From DASPTT01 sp035623275 (GTDB lineage Bacteria > Actinomycetota > Acidimicrobiia > Acidimicrobiales > UBA8190): DNA of 17,299 nucleotides. The stretch is taken from positions 1-17,299 of the forward strand of contig DASPTT010000093.1 in NCBI GenBank assembly GCA_035623275.1. Direction: 5' to 3'. The notes beneath the pieces are model-generated. The model had not been told where the DNA came from, did no database searches, and saw nothing but the letters and a program-made list of their open reading frames with translations. The translations under genes and the position numbers were made by a program. Each line of letters opens with the position of its first letter. The first letter of the stretch is position 1. Below, piece by piece: positions 7,315 to 13,094 of this stretch.

Positions 7315-7419
7315 ATGGTCGGGGTCGCCATGGTCGGGGTCGCCATGGTCGGGGTAGCCATGGTCAGGGCCGGCATGGTCAGGGCCGGCATGGTCGGGGC
7401 CGGCATGGTCGGTGCCCGG
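7315..7419 (+). repeat. 15-bp tandem repeat, seven units (array 2)
   Basis: Seven uninterrupted 15-bp units fill the space immediately before menB. Units 1-2 are identical (ATGGTCGGGGTCGCC) and unit 3 differs by one base. Units 4-5 are ATGGTCAGGGCCGGC, unit 6 is ATGGTCGGGGCCGGC, and unit 7 is ATGGTCGGTGCCCGG. Every unit begins with ATG GTC in the same frame. The array is flanked upstream by AT-richer promoter DNA and downstream directly by the menB GTG. It contains no spacers and no dyad structure like a CRISPR. Confidence 0.93.
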
Positions 7420-7422
7420 TGA
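7315..7422 (+). other. Putative 35-residue repeat peptide frame coupled to menB
   Basis: The seven repeat units form a complete frame of ATG plus 34 codons plus TGA. The peptide reads MVGVA three times, MVRAG twice, MVGAG, then MVGAR. The TGA (7420-7422) overlaps the GTG start of menB (7419) as GTGA, the same junction used between menB and menA. The peptide would be small and hydrophobic, with Arg at residues 18, 23 and 35. There is no Shine-Dalgarno sequence; a weak GAGTAT box 8 nt before the first ATG would allow a leaderless start. Translation is unproven; the frame could simply result from a period divisible by three. Confidence 0.4.
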
Positions 7423-8297
7423 TCCGCCCCGCCCCGGATCCGCTCGAGGACCTGCGCCGCCTGGACCCGCCGACGTGGAAGACGGCTGGCGACTACGGCG
7501 ACGTGCGCTACGAGATCGCGGAGGGGATCGCCAGGATCACCATCTGCCGTCCCGAGGTGCGAAACGCCTTCCGCCCCCAAACGCTCTTCGAGCTGCGCGA
7601 TGCGTTCGACACGGCGCGTGACGACCCCGAGGTCGGCGTGGTAGTGCTCACCGGCGAGGGCGACGACGCCTTCTGCTCCGGCGGGGACCAGCGAGTGCGG
7701 GGCGATGACGGCTACATCGGCGATGACGACCTCGCCGGGCGTGGCATCGGGCGGCTCAACGTCCTCGACCTCCAGGTCCAGATCCGCCGCCTGCCCAAGC
7801 CCGTCGTCGCGCAGGTGGCCGGTTACGCCATCGGCGGAGGCCACGTGCTGCACCTGGTGTGCGACCTCACCATCGCCGCCGACAACGCGCGCTTCGGCCA
7901 GACGGGCCCGGTGGTCGGGAGCTTCGACGCCGGCTTCGGTGCGGGGCTCATGGCGCGCACCATCGGCCTGAAGCGCGCCAAGGAGATCTGGTTCCTCTGC
8001 CGGCAGTACGGCGCGCAGGAGGCGCTCGAGTGGGGGCTGGTGAACCAGGTCGTACCGCTGGCCGATCTCGAGGCCGAGACCGTCGCCTGGTGCCGGCGCA
8101 TGCTGCGCCTGTCGCCGATCGCGTTGCGCATGTGCAAGGCCGGCTTCCACGCCGCCGACGACGGCCTGGCCGGGGTCCAGCAGCTCGCGGGCGACGCCAC
8201 GATGCTCTTCTACATGAGCGAGGAGGGTCAGGAGGGGCGCAACGCATATGTCGAGAAGCGCCCACCCGACTTCTCGCGCTTCCCGCGCCGGCCGTGA
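7419..8297 (+). CDS. menB: 1,4-Dihydroxy-2-naphthoyl-CoA synthase
   Basis: Crotonase-fold enzyme that closes the naphthoquinol ring of OSB-CoA. The 292 residues match MenB closely: CRPEVRNAFRP (43-53), CSGGDQRVRGDDGY (86-99), the oxyanion segment GYAIGGGHVLHLVCDL (135-150), QTGPVVGSFDAGFG (161-174), EIWFLCRQY, and the C-terminal LFYMSEEGQEGRNAY...KRPPDFSRFPR. G163 sits where type I (E. coli-like) MenB has glycine and uses bicarbonate, whereas mycobacterial type II enzymes carry Asp. S168 and D170 align with conserved active-site residues. The start is the GTG at 7419; the conserved part begins around residue 20, so a slightly later start cannot be excluded. The stop overlaps menA as GTGA, implying translational coupling. 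Confidence 0.96.
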   Translation: MIRPAPDPLEDLRRLDPPTWKTAGDYGDVRYEIAEGIARITICRPEVRNAFRPQTLFELRDAFDTARDDPEVGVVVLTGEGDDAFCSGGDQRVRGDDGYIGDDDLAGRGIGRLNVLDLQVQIRRLPKPVVAQVAGYAIGGGHVLHLVCDLTIAADNARFGQTGPVVGSFDAGFGAGLMARTIGLKRAKEIWFLCRQYGAQEALEWGLVNQVVPLADLEAETVAWCRRMLRLSPIALRMCKAGFHAADDGLAGVQQLAGDATMLFYMSEEGQEGRNAYVEKRPPDFSRFPRRP

Positions 8298-9256
8298 ACG
8301 ACGGGGAGGCACCGTGTCGGGGGGCCGGTGTCCCGCCGGCACGCGCGCCCGGGCCGCCCGGCCGGGTCGGCCGCTGGGTGGCCGGCGCCCGGCCCCGGAC
8401 GCTCGCGGCGGCAGTGGTCCCGGTGCTGGTGGGCACCGCGCTGGCGTGGGCCCTGTCCCACGGGAACCTCGGTGCCGCGGGGTCGGGCCGCAGCATGTCG
8501 TGGTGGTGCGCGCTGGGCGCCCTGGTGGTGGCGATGGCGCTGCAGGTGGGCACGAACTACGCCAACGACTACGCCGACGGCGTGCGGGGCACCGACACGG
8601 CACGGGTCGGACCCACCCGTCTCGTCGCCTCCGGCCTGGCCTCGCCCGCTGCGGTGCGCCGCGCCGCGCTGGGCGCCTTCGCGGTCGCCGGGTCGGCGGG
8701 GCTCGGGTTGGCCGCGGCCACGACCTGGTGGCTGGTGCCCGTCGGCGCGGCGTGCATCGCCGCCGGGTGGCTGTACACGGGTGGCCCGCGTCCATACGGC
8801 TATCTCGGTCTCGGAGAGCTCTTCGTCCTCGTCTTCTTCGGCTTCGTGGCCACCGTGGGCACGACCTATGTCGTCGTCGGGACGGTCCCGGCCGCGGCCT
8901 GGCCGGCGGCCGCCGCGGTGGGCCTGTTGGCGGTGGCGCTGCTCGAGGCCAACAACCTGCGTGACCGCGCCGGGGACGCACGGGCCGGCAAGCGCACCCT
9001 CGCCGTCCGGCTGGGCGCTCGGCGCGCGCCGTGGCTGTACGTGGCGGCCGTCGCCGGCGCCCTCGGCGCGGGCGTCGCCGTGGCGTGGTGGCGGCCATGG
9101 GCGGCGCTCGTCCTGCTCGGCGCCCCGCTGGCGGTGGCACCGATCCGTCTGGTCCTCACCGGTGCCGAGGGCGGCGCATTGTTGCCGGCGCTCGGTGCGA
9201 CGGGCCGGCTCCAGATCGCGGCAGGCGTGCTGCTGGCCGTGGGGATCGTGGTGTGA
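8294..9256 (+). CDS. menA: 1,4-Dihydroxy-2-naphthoate polyprenyltransferase
   Basis: Integral membrane UbiA-family enzyme that attaches the polyprenyl tail to DHNA, giving demethylmenaquinone. The 320-residue protein has the first Asp-rich motif NYANDYADGVRGTD (88-101), the second EANNLRDRAGD (218-228) followed by KRTLAVRLG, and alternating hydrophobic segments typical of UbiA proteins. Examples of membrane segments are residues 38-53, 71-87, 125-145, 148-165, 182-205 and 208-218, with more near the C-terminus. The PRTLAAAVVPVLVGTAL opening is characteristic of MenA. The GTG at 8294 overlaps the menB stop as GTGA and starts a ~28-residue Pro/Arg-rich extension before the conserved region. menA converges with menH. 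Confidence 0.95.
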   Translation: MNDGEAPCRGAGVPPARAPGPPGRVGRWVAGARPRTLAAAVVPVLVGTALAWALSHGNLGAAGSGRSMSWWCALGALVVAMALQVGTNYANDYADGVRGTDTARVGPTRLVASGLASPAAVRRAALGAFAVAGSAGLGLAAATTWWLVPVGAACIAAGWLYTGGPRPYGYLGLGELFVLVFFGFVATVGTTYVVVGTVPAAAWPAAAAVGLLAVALLEANNLRDRAGDARAGKRTLAVRLGARRAPWLYVAAVAGALGAGVAVAWWRPWAALVLLGAPLAVAPIRLVLTGAEGGALLPALGATGRLQIAAGVLLAVGIVV

Positions 9257-9268
9257 GCGCGGAGGCGC

Positions 9269-9304
9269 CGTCCGGCGGTCCCCGGGCCCGGCGCGGCGCG
9301 GACG
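9269..9304. terminator. Possible terminator between convergent menA and menH
   Basis: CGTCCG (9269-9274) can pair with CGGACG (9299-9304), with a GC-rich interior that includes the palindrome CGGGCCCG. It lies in the 65-bp gap between the convergent menA and menH stop codons. No T tract is present, so the call is tentative. Confidence 0.25.
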
Positions 9305-9321
9305 ACGGGGGAGGCCGAGCG

Positions 9322-10179
9322 CTAGGGGTCGCCGAGGTGGGGGTCGCCGAGGAAGGACTCGACGAGGCGCGCCGTGTACGCCGGCCGTTCGAGATGGCAC
9401 GCGTGGCCCGCACCGGGGACCAATGCGACCTGTGCGTTGGCCCCGATCGCCTGCGCCATGCGCCGGGCGATGGGGGCATAGCGCTCGTCGAGCGCCCCCG
9501 CCACGACCAGCACCGGCATGGCCAGGTCGCGCAGCCGGTCCCACAGCGGTGCCTGGGTGCCCGTCCCGCACGTCCGCAACGAGGAGGCGAGGCCCGCCAC
9601 GGTGTTTCCCAGGCGAGCGTCGAGCTCGGCCTGCACCGGCGTCAGCGTTGCGAACAGCGGCTGCGAGAGCCATCGGTGGAGGAAGGCGTCGAGCGCGGCG
9701 TCGCAGCCAATGTCCCGTGCGGCCCGCTCGAGCCGATCGGCCGTGGCGTCGTCGTCCCGTCGTCGGCGGGCCCGCTCGTCGGGGTCCTCGATCCCTGCCG
9801 TGGCACCGACGACGACCAGCCGGCGGACCGACGCGGGCCGGGACAGGGCCAGGTGCAGCGCGACCCGGCCCCCGAGCGAGTAGCCGAGGTAGTCGGCGCG
9901 CACCTCGTGGCCGATCCTGTCGTCCCGCCCGCCCCCCGCCGCGCCCACCGCCGCGACGAGGTCGGCCGCCTCGGGCAGCGACGCGACGACACCGTCGGAG
10001 CCGCCGTGGCCGGGGAGGTCGACGGCCACGACCTGGTGGTGCGCGGCCAGCAGGTCGGCGAACGGGCCCCAGGCGCGGGCGTTCTGGGTGAAGCCGTGCA
10101 CGAGGACCAGCCGCGGGCCGCGGCCCGTGGTCCGGTGCGCCAACACGGCGTCGCCGTCGGCGCGAGAGGCGGGAGGCAC
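9322..10179 (-). CDS. menH: 2-Succinyl-6-hydroxy-2,4-cyclohexadiene-1-carboxylate synthase (alpha/beta hydrolase)
   Basis: Alpha/beta-hydrolase that eliminates pyruvate from SEPHCHC, the MenD product, to form SHCHC. In this 285-residue frame the oxyanion motif is HGFTQ (28-32), DLPGHGGSD follows (54-62), and the nucleophile elbow GYSLGG carries S101. Candidate triad partners are D231 in AGALDERYAP and H259 in PGAGHACHLERP. Many alpha/beta hydrolases share this pattern; the MenH call leans on HGFTQNARAW, the GYSLGGRVALHLAL elbow and the position between menA and menD. The GTG at 10179 is chosen because TACGCT lies 8 nt upstream; another GTG at 10146 is closer to the conserved start. The last residues, LGDPHLGDP, come from a 15-bp duplication (9325-9354). 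It is divergent from menD. Confidence 0.87.
   Translation of the reverse strand: MPPASRADGDAVLAHRTTGRGPRLVLVHGFTQNARAWGPFADLLAAHHQVVAVDLPGHGGSDGVVASLPEAADLVAAVGAAGGGRDDRIGHEVRADYLGYSLGGRVALHLALSRPASVRRLVVVGATAGIEDPDERARRRRDDDATADRLERAARDIGCDAALDAFLHRWLSQPLFATLTPVQAELDARLGNTVAGLASSLRTCGTGTQAPLWDRLRDLAMPVLVVAGALDERYAPIARRMAQAIGANAQVALVPGAGHACHLERPAYTARLVESFLGDPHLGDP
9325..9354 (+). repeat. Two-copy 15-bp direct repeat at the 3' end of menH
   Basis: Read on the plus strand, GGGGTCGCCGAGGTG is followed by GGGGTCGCCGAGGAA. The copies share their first 13 bases. The repeat encodes the C-terminal LGDPHLGDP of MenH on the other strand. The unit matches the array-2 unit written as GGGGTCGCCATGGTC at 12 of 15 positions, in the same orientation. 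Confidence 0.75.
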
Positions 10180-10184
10180 GGAGG

Positions 10185-11975
10185 GTGAGCGTAGTGACGC
10201 CTCCAGCCCGCACCGGGCCTTCGCCCGAGGACGTCCAGGCGACGCGCTGTGCCGTCTTGGTGGACGAATGGGCCCGCGCCGGGGTCCGCCGGGCGGTGGT
10301 CTCGCCCGGGTCGCGCTCGACGCCGCTGGTCCTGGCGCTTGCCCGGCACGAGGCCGTCGACATCGACGTCCGCCTCGACGAACGCAGCGCGGCGTTCTTC
10401 GCGCTGGGTGCCGCGGTGGCCGGCGGGCGGCCGGTGGTCGTGTGCACGACGAGCGGTACCGCCTCGGCGGAGGTGCACGCGGCCGTGGTGGAGGCGGACC
10501 AGGGGCGCGTCCCCCTCGTCGTGTGCACCGCGGACCGCCCGCCGGAGCTCCACGGCGTGGGTGCCCCGCAGACGATCGAGCAGCGTGGGCTCTACGGTTC
10601 CTCCCCGCGCTTCGCCGTCGACCTCGGCGTGGCGGACTGGGCATCCCGGGGGTCGTGGCGCGCCGAGGCGTCGCGCATCGTCGCCGAGGCGACGGGCGGA
10701 CCCTTCGGCCCGGGCCCGGTGCACGTGAACCTCCCCTTGCGCGAGCCCCTGCTCGGCACCGTGCGCGACGCACCGGCGGCCCGGCCCGACGGCGCCCCGT
10801 GGCACCGGGTGGATGTGGCCGCGCCTGGCGCGGGTGACGACGCCGCCCGCTGGGCCGGTGCGCTGGCGGGCCGGCGTGGGCTGCTGCTGGCGGGGTCCGG
10901 CGCCGGCGACCCGGCCGCGCTCTGGGCGCTCGCCGATGCGCTCGGATGGCCGTTCGCCGCCGACCCGCTGTCTGGGTGCCGGGCCCGGCGCGCCGGCGTG
11001 GTGGGCGCGCTGGACGCGATGGTGCGATCGGGCGCGGCGTCGGGCCCGCTGGCCCCCGAGGTCGTCGTGCGATTCGGTTCCCCGTGGGCGTCACGTGCCG
11101 TGGGGGAGTGGTGCGCGGCCCTGGGCCCCGACGTCGAGCAGGTCGTCGTCGACCCGTGGTGGCGGTGGCCCGACCCCGGCCGCGGCGCCGGCGTGCTCGT
11201 GCGGGCCGACCCCGCCGCATGGTCACGTGCCGTGACCGAGGCTGTGCACCAGGCCGGGACGGGGCTGGATCCCGCCTGGCGCGGAACGTGGGCGGCCGCG
11301 GAGGCCGCGGCCTGGGGCGCGGTAGAGGCCTGGTGCGCCCGCCATCGGGCGCTGAGCGAGCCCATGCTGGCCAGGGCGGTGGCCGCCTCCGTGCCGGCGG
11401 ACGGGCTGCTCGTCCTGTCGTCCTCCATGCCCGTGCGCGACGTGGAGTGGTTCGTCGCCCCGCCGACCGGGGGCCGCCGGGTCGTCGCCAACCGCGGCGC
11501 CAACGGGATCGACGGCGTCGTCTCCACCGCGCTGGGCGCTGCGGCCGCCGGGGGCGCGCCGGTGACCGCGCTGGTCGGCGACCTGGCGTTCCTCCACGAC
11601 CTGACCGCCTGGGTGCGTCCGGCCGACGCCGACGCCGACTGCACCGTCGTGGTGGCCGACAACGGCGGTGGTGGGATCTTCTCGTTCCTCCCGCAGGCGG
11701 GTGCGCTCTGTCCCGACGAGTTCGAAGGGCTCTTCGGGACCCCCCAGCGCGTCGACGTCGCGGAGGTGGCGGCCGGACTGGGTGTGGAGGTGGCCGACGT
11801 GACCGACACCGACGCGTTGTGCACCGCGCTCGGCGCACGTGACGGGCGATCGGCTCGCGTCGTGCGGGTACGGCTCCCCGACCGGGCGGCGAACGTGGTC
11901 TGTCACGACGAGCTCCACGACGCCATGGGCACGGCGATCCAGTCGTCGGTTGGTGCACTTCGCCCGTGGGCGTGA
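10185..11975 (+). CDS. menD: 2-Succinyl-5-enolpyruvyl-6-hydroxy-3-cyclohexene-1-carboxylate synthase
   Basis: Thiamine-diphosphate enzyme that joins 2-oxoglutarate (with loss of CO2) to isochorismate, the first committed step of menaquinone synthesis. The 596 residues show VSPGSRSTPLVLAL (from 39), DERSAAFFALG with the catalytic Glu E66, CTTSGTA (87-93), TADRPPEL, and PVHVNLPLREPL. The C-terminal diphosphate-binding part has SSSMPVRDVEWF, NRGANGIDG, GDLAFLHD (465-472) and DNGGGGIFSFLP (492-503). Length and motif order match MenD. The start is the GTG at 10185, with GGGAGG 8 nt upstream; a second GTG at 10194 also has GGAGG at good spacing. Its start codon is 5 bp from that of divergent menH. 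The stop overlaps the next gene. Confidence 0.96.
   Translation: MSVVTPPARTGPSPEDVQATRCAVLVDEWARAGVRRAVVSPGSRSTPLVLALARHEAVDIDVRLDERSAAFFALGAAVAGGRPVVVCTTSGTASAEVHAAVVEADQGRVPLVVCTADRPPELHGVGAPQTIEQRGLYGSSPRFAVDLGVADWASRGSWRAEASRIVAEATGGPFGPGPVHVNLPLREPLLGTVRDAPAARPDGAPWHRVDVAAPGAGDDAARWAGALAGRRGLLLAGSGAGDPAALWALADALGWPFAADPLSGCRARRAGVVGALDAMVRSGAASGPLAPEVVVRFGSPWASRAVGEWCAALGPDVEQVVVDPWWRWPDPGRGAGVLVRADPAAWSRAVTEAVHQAGTGLDPAWRGTWAAAEAAAWGAVEAWCARHRALSEPMLARAVAASVPADGLLVLSSSMPVRDVEWFVAPPTGGRRVVANRGANGIDGVVSTALGAAAAGGAPVTALVGDLAFLHDLTAWVRPADADADCTVVVADNGGGGIFSFLPQAGALCPDEFEGLFGTPQRVDVAEVAAGLGVEVADVTDTDALCTALGARDGRSARVVRVRLPDRAANVVCHDELHDAMGTAIQSSVGALRPWA
10188..10193 (-). promoter_or_regulatory. 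-10 box (TACGCT) of a likely leaderless menH promoter
   Basis: On the minus strand TACGCT is followed by 8 nt and the GTG start of menH at 10179, the same box and spacing as menE. On the plus strand the box coincides with codons 2 and 3 of menD, so menH would be transcribed from inside the menD reading frame. Confidence 0.48.
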
Positions 11976-12418
11976 CGGTCCGCCTCCTCCAGGTCCGCGA
12001 GGTGTACGGGTTGCGGCGGTCGGTGCTGCGGGCCGCGGACCCGGCGGCCACGGTGCACTACCCGACCGACGACGACCCGGCCACATGGCACATGGGCGCG
12101 GTGGACGACGTCGGCACGGTGATCGCCACCTCCACCTTCTTCGCCGAGCCCTGCCCGCTCGACCCCGCGTCGGCGGGGGCCCTGCGGCTGCGATCCATGG
12201 CCGTGCTCCCCGCACGCCAGGGCGAGGGGATCGGGAGGGCCGTCCTCGAGCACGCGCTGGCGCGGGCCCGAGCCCAGGGCGCCACGTTCGTGTGGGCCAA
12301 CGCCCGGGACAGCGCGCTCGGCTTCTACCGCCGCTGCGGGTTCGAGATCTCCGAGCTCCATTTCGTCGAGCCGGAGACCGGACTGGCCCACACCGTGGTG
12401 ACGCGGGCCCTCGGCTAG
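11972..12418 (+). CDS. GNAT family N-acetyltransferase
   Basis: A 148-residue single-domain GNAT protein that would transfer an acetyl group from acetyl-CoA to an unidentified amine. The acetyl-CoA loop is visible as RQGEGIGRAVL (82-92; Q-x-x-G-x-G with Q83, G86 and G88), preceded by the beta-4 strand LRLRSMAVLP. It is followed by the typical ARDSALGFYRRCGFEI, in which the FYRRCGF helix-turn is a GNAT hallmark. The GTG at 11972 overlaps the menD stop as GTGA, the same junction as menB/menA, which suggests co-translation; a GTG at 11966 is an alternative giving two extra residues. A functional link to menaquinone is not implied by the fold. The stop codon TAG is itself part of the TAGGGT box used by the next gene. 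Confidence 0.88.
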   Translation: MTVRLLQVREVYGLRRSVLRAADPAATVHYPTDDDPATWHMGAVDDVGTVIATSTFFAEPCPLDPASAGALRLRSMAVLPARQGEGIGRAVLEHALARARAQGATFVWANARDSALGFYRRCGFEISELHFVEPETGLAHTVVTRALG

Positions 12419-12421
12419 GGT
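12416..12421 (+). promoter_or_regulatory. -10 box (TAGGGT) of a likely leaderless peroxiredoxin promoter
   Basis: TAGGGT, followed by 7 nt, precedes the ATG at 12429. The first three bases are the stop codon of the GNAT gene. No Shine-Dalgarno sequence is present, supporting leaderless expression in addition to any read-through from menD and the GNAT gene. Confidence 0.45.
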
Positions 12422-12428
12422 CACCGCC

Positions 12429-12911
12429 ATGGCGATCGCAGTGGGCGACAGGGTCCCCGACGTGGAGGTCAAGACGATGGGCCCCGAGGGCCCCGTGTCG
12501 GTCCGGACGGGTGACGTCCTGGGCGCAGGCCGAGTGGTGCTCTTCGCCGTGCCCGGCGCGTTCACACCCGGGTGCTCGAAGATCCACCTCCCCGGCTACG
12601 TCGCACATGCGGGCGAGCTGCGGGCACGTGGTGTGGGCACCATCGCCTGCGTCTCGGTGAACGACCCGTGGGTGATGCAGGCGTGGGCGGACGCGCAGGG
12701 TGTGGGCGACGCCATCGTGATGCTCGCCGACGGGAACGCCGAGTTCACGCGCGCCATGGGCCTGGAGTGGGATGCCAGCGGCGCGGGCCTCGGCGTGCGC
12801 TCGAAGCGCTATGCGGCCGTCCTCGACGAGGGTGTCGTGATCTCGCTGGAGGTCGAGCCCAAGGCGGGTGTCGACGTGAGCTCCTGCGAGAGCGTGCTCG
12901 CCCGGCTCTGA
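12429..12911 (+). CDS. Peroxiredoxin of the Prx5 (PRDX5-like) type
   Basis: A 160-residue thiol peroxidase that reduces hydrogen peroxide and alkyl hydroperoxides, cytoplasmic by lack of a signal. The active-site motif is PGAFTPGCS (42-50) with peroxidatic C49 and T46, followed by HLPGY. ACVSVNDPWVMQAW contains C74. KRYAAVLDEGVV and the C-terminal SSCESVLARL with C153 complete the fold. The three cysteines fall where human PRDX5 has C47, C72 and C151, so an atypical two-Cys mechanism using C49 and C153 is possible; many bacterial relatives act as one-Cys enzymes with glutaredoxin or mycothiol partners. It is 10 bp downstream of the GNAT gene. CCGGCT-CTG-AGCCGG forms a small hairpin across its stop codon (12902-12916). 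Confidence 0.94.
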   Translation: MAIAVGDRVPDVEVKTMGPEGPVSVRTGDVLGAGRVVLFAVPGAFTPGCSKIHLPGYVAHAGELRARGVGTIACVSVNDPWVMQAWADAQGVGDAIVMLADGNAEFTRAMGLEWDASGAGLGVRSKRYAAVLDEGVVISLEVEPKAGVDVSSCESVLARL

Positions 12912-12951
12912 GCCGGCAGACGGGCGCGGCCGACGGCCGAACCGGAGGAAC

Positions 12952-12986
12952 CCCCAGTCCAGAGGGGCTTTCCCCGCCGGCGGGAA
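12952..12986. terminator. Overlapping hairpins after the peroxiredoxin gene; terminator or operator
   Basis: CCCC (12952-12955) or CCCC (12972-12975) can each pair with GGGG (12964-12967); the latter gives a tight GGGG-CTTT-CCCC hairpin. A nearly symmetrical TTCCCCGCCGGCGGGAA follows at 12970-12986, just upstream of the promoter of the secreted-protein gene. The pairings exclude one another. I cannot say whether this ends the peroxiredoxin transcript or binds a regulator. Confidence 0.3.
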
Positions 12987-13003
12987 CATCGAGTGGCGAT
13001 CCG

Positions 13004-13032
13004 TTGCCATGAACAATCATCTGCCGTAGGGT
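13004..13032 (+). promoter_or_regulatory. Promoter of the secreted-protein gene: TTGCCA, 17 bp, TAGGGT
   Basis: TTGCCA (13004-13009) matches the -35 consensus at five of six positions. TAGGGT (13027-13032) lies exactly 17 bp downstream and keeps the conserved T1, A2 and T6 of the -10 box. Transcription from here would give a leader of about 55 nt carrying a strong ribosome binding site. This is the clearest two-box promoter in the window. Confidence 0.55.
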
Positions 13033-13078
13033 GCGCGCACGCGGCTCGTGGGGGACACCGCGTCGGTGCACGGCCCAC

Positions 13079-13086
13079 GAAGGAGG
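13079..13086 (+). promoter_or_regulatory. Strong Shine-Dalgarno sequence
   Basis: GAAGGAGG ends 8 nt before the ATG at 13095. It is the only near-perfect ribosome binding site in the window and fixes the start of the secreted protein, ruling out the in-frame GTG at 12993. Confidence 0.8.
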
Positions 13087-13094
13087 AACTGTCC

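Noticed and set aside
7320..7409. G-quadruplex formed by the regularly spaced G runs of array 2
   Set aside because: Runs are about 11-12 nt apart, giving long loops, and several have only three G; stable folding is doubtful.
3104..7419. CRISPR array interpretation of the 15-bp repeats
   Set aside because: The units are too short, contiguous and without spacers, and no cas gene is present.
7315..7419. Pentapeptide-repeat protein family
   Set aside because: The period of five residues is coincidental in kind: the units lack the A(D/N)Lxx pattern of that family and the frame is only 35 codons.
10180..12051. Long minus-strand frame continuing upstream of menH through menD
   Set aside because: The upstream part is Arg/Pro-rich antisense of menD with no motif; only the alpha/beta-hydrolase part is real.
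12993..13094. Earlier start for the secreted protein at the GTG at 12993
   Set aside because: It would place a strong promoter and Shine-Dalgarno sequence inside the gene and put non-signal residues before a perfect signal peptide.
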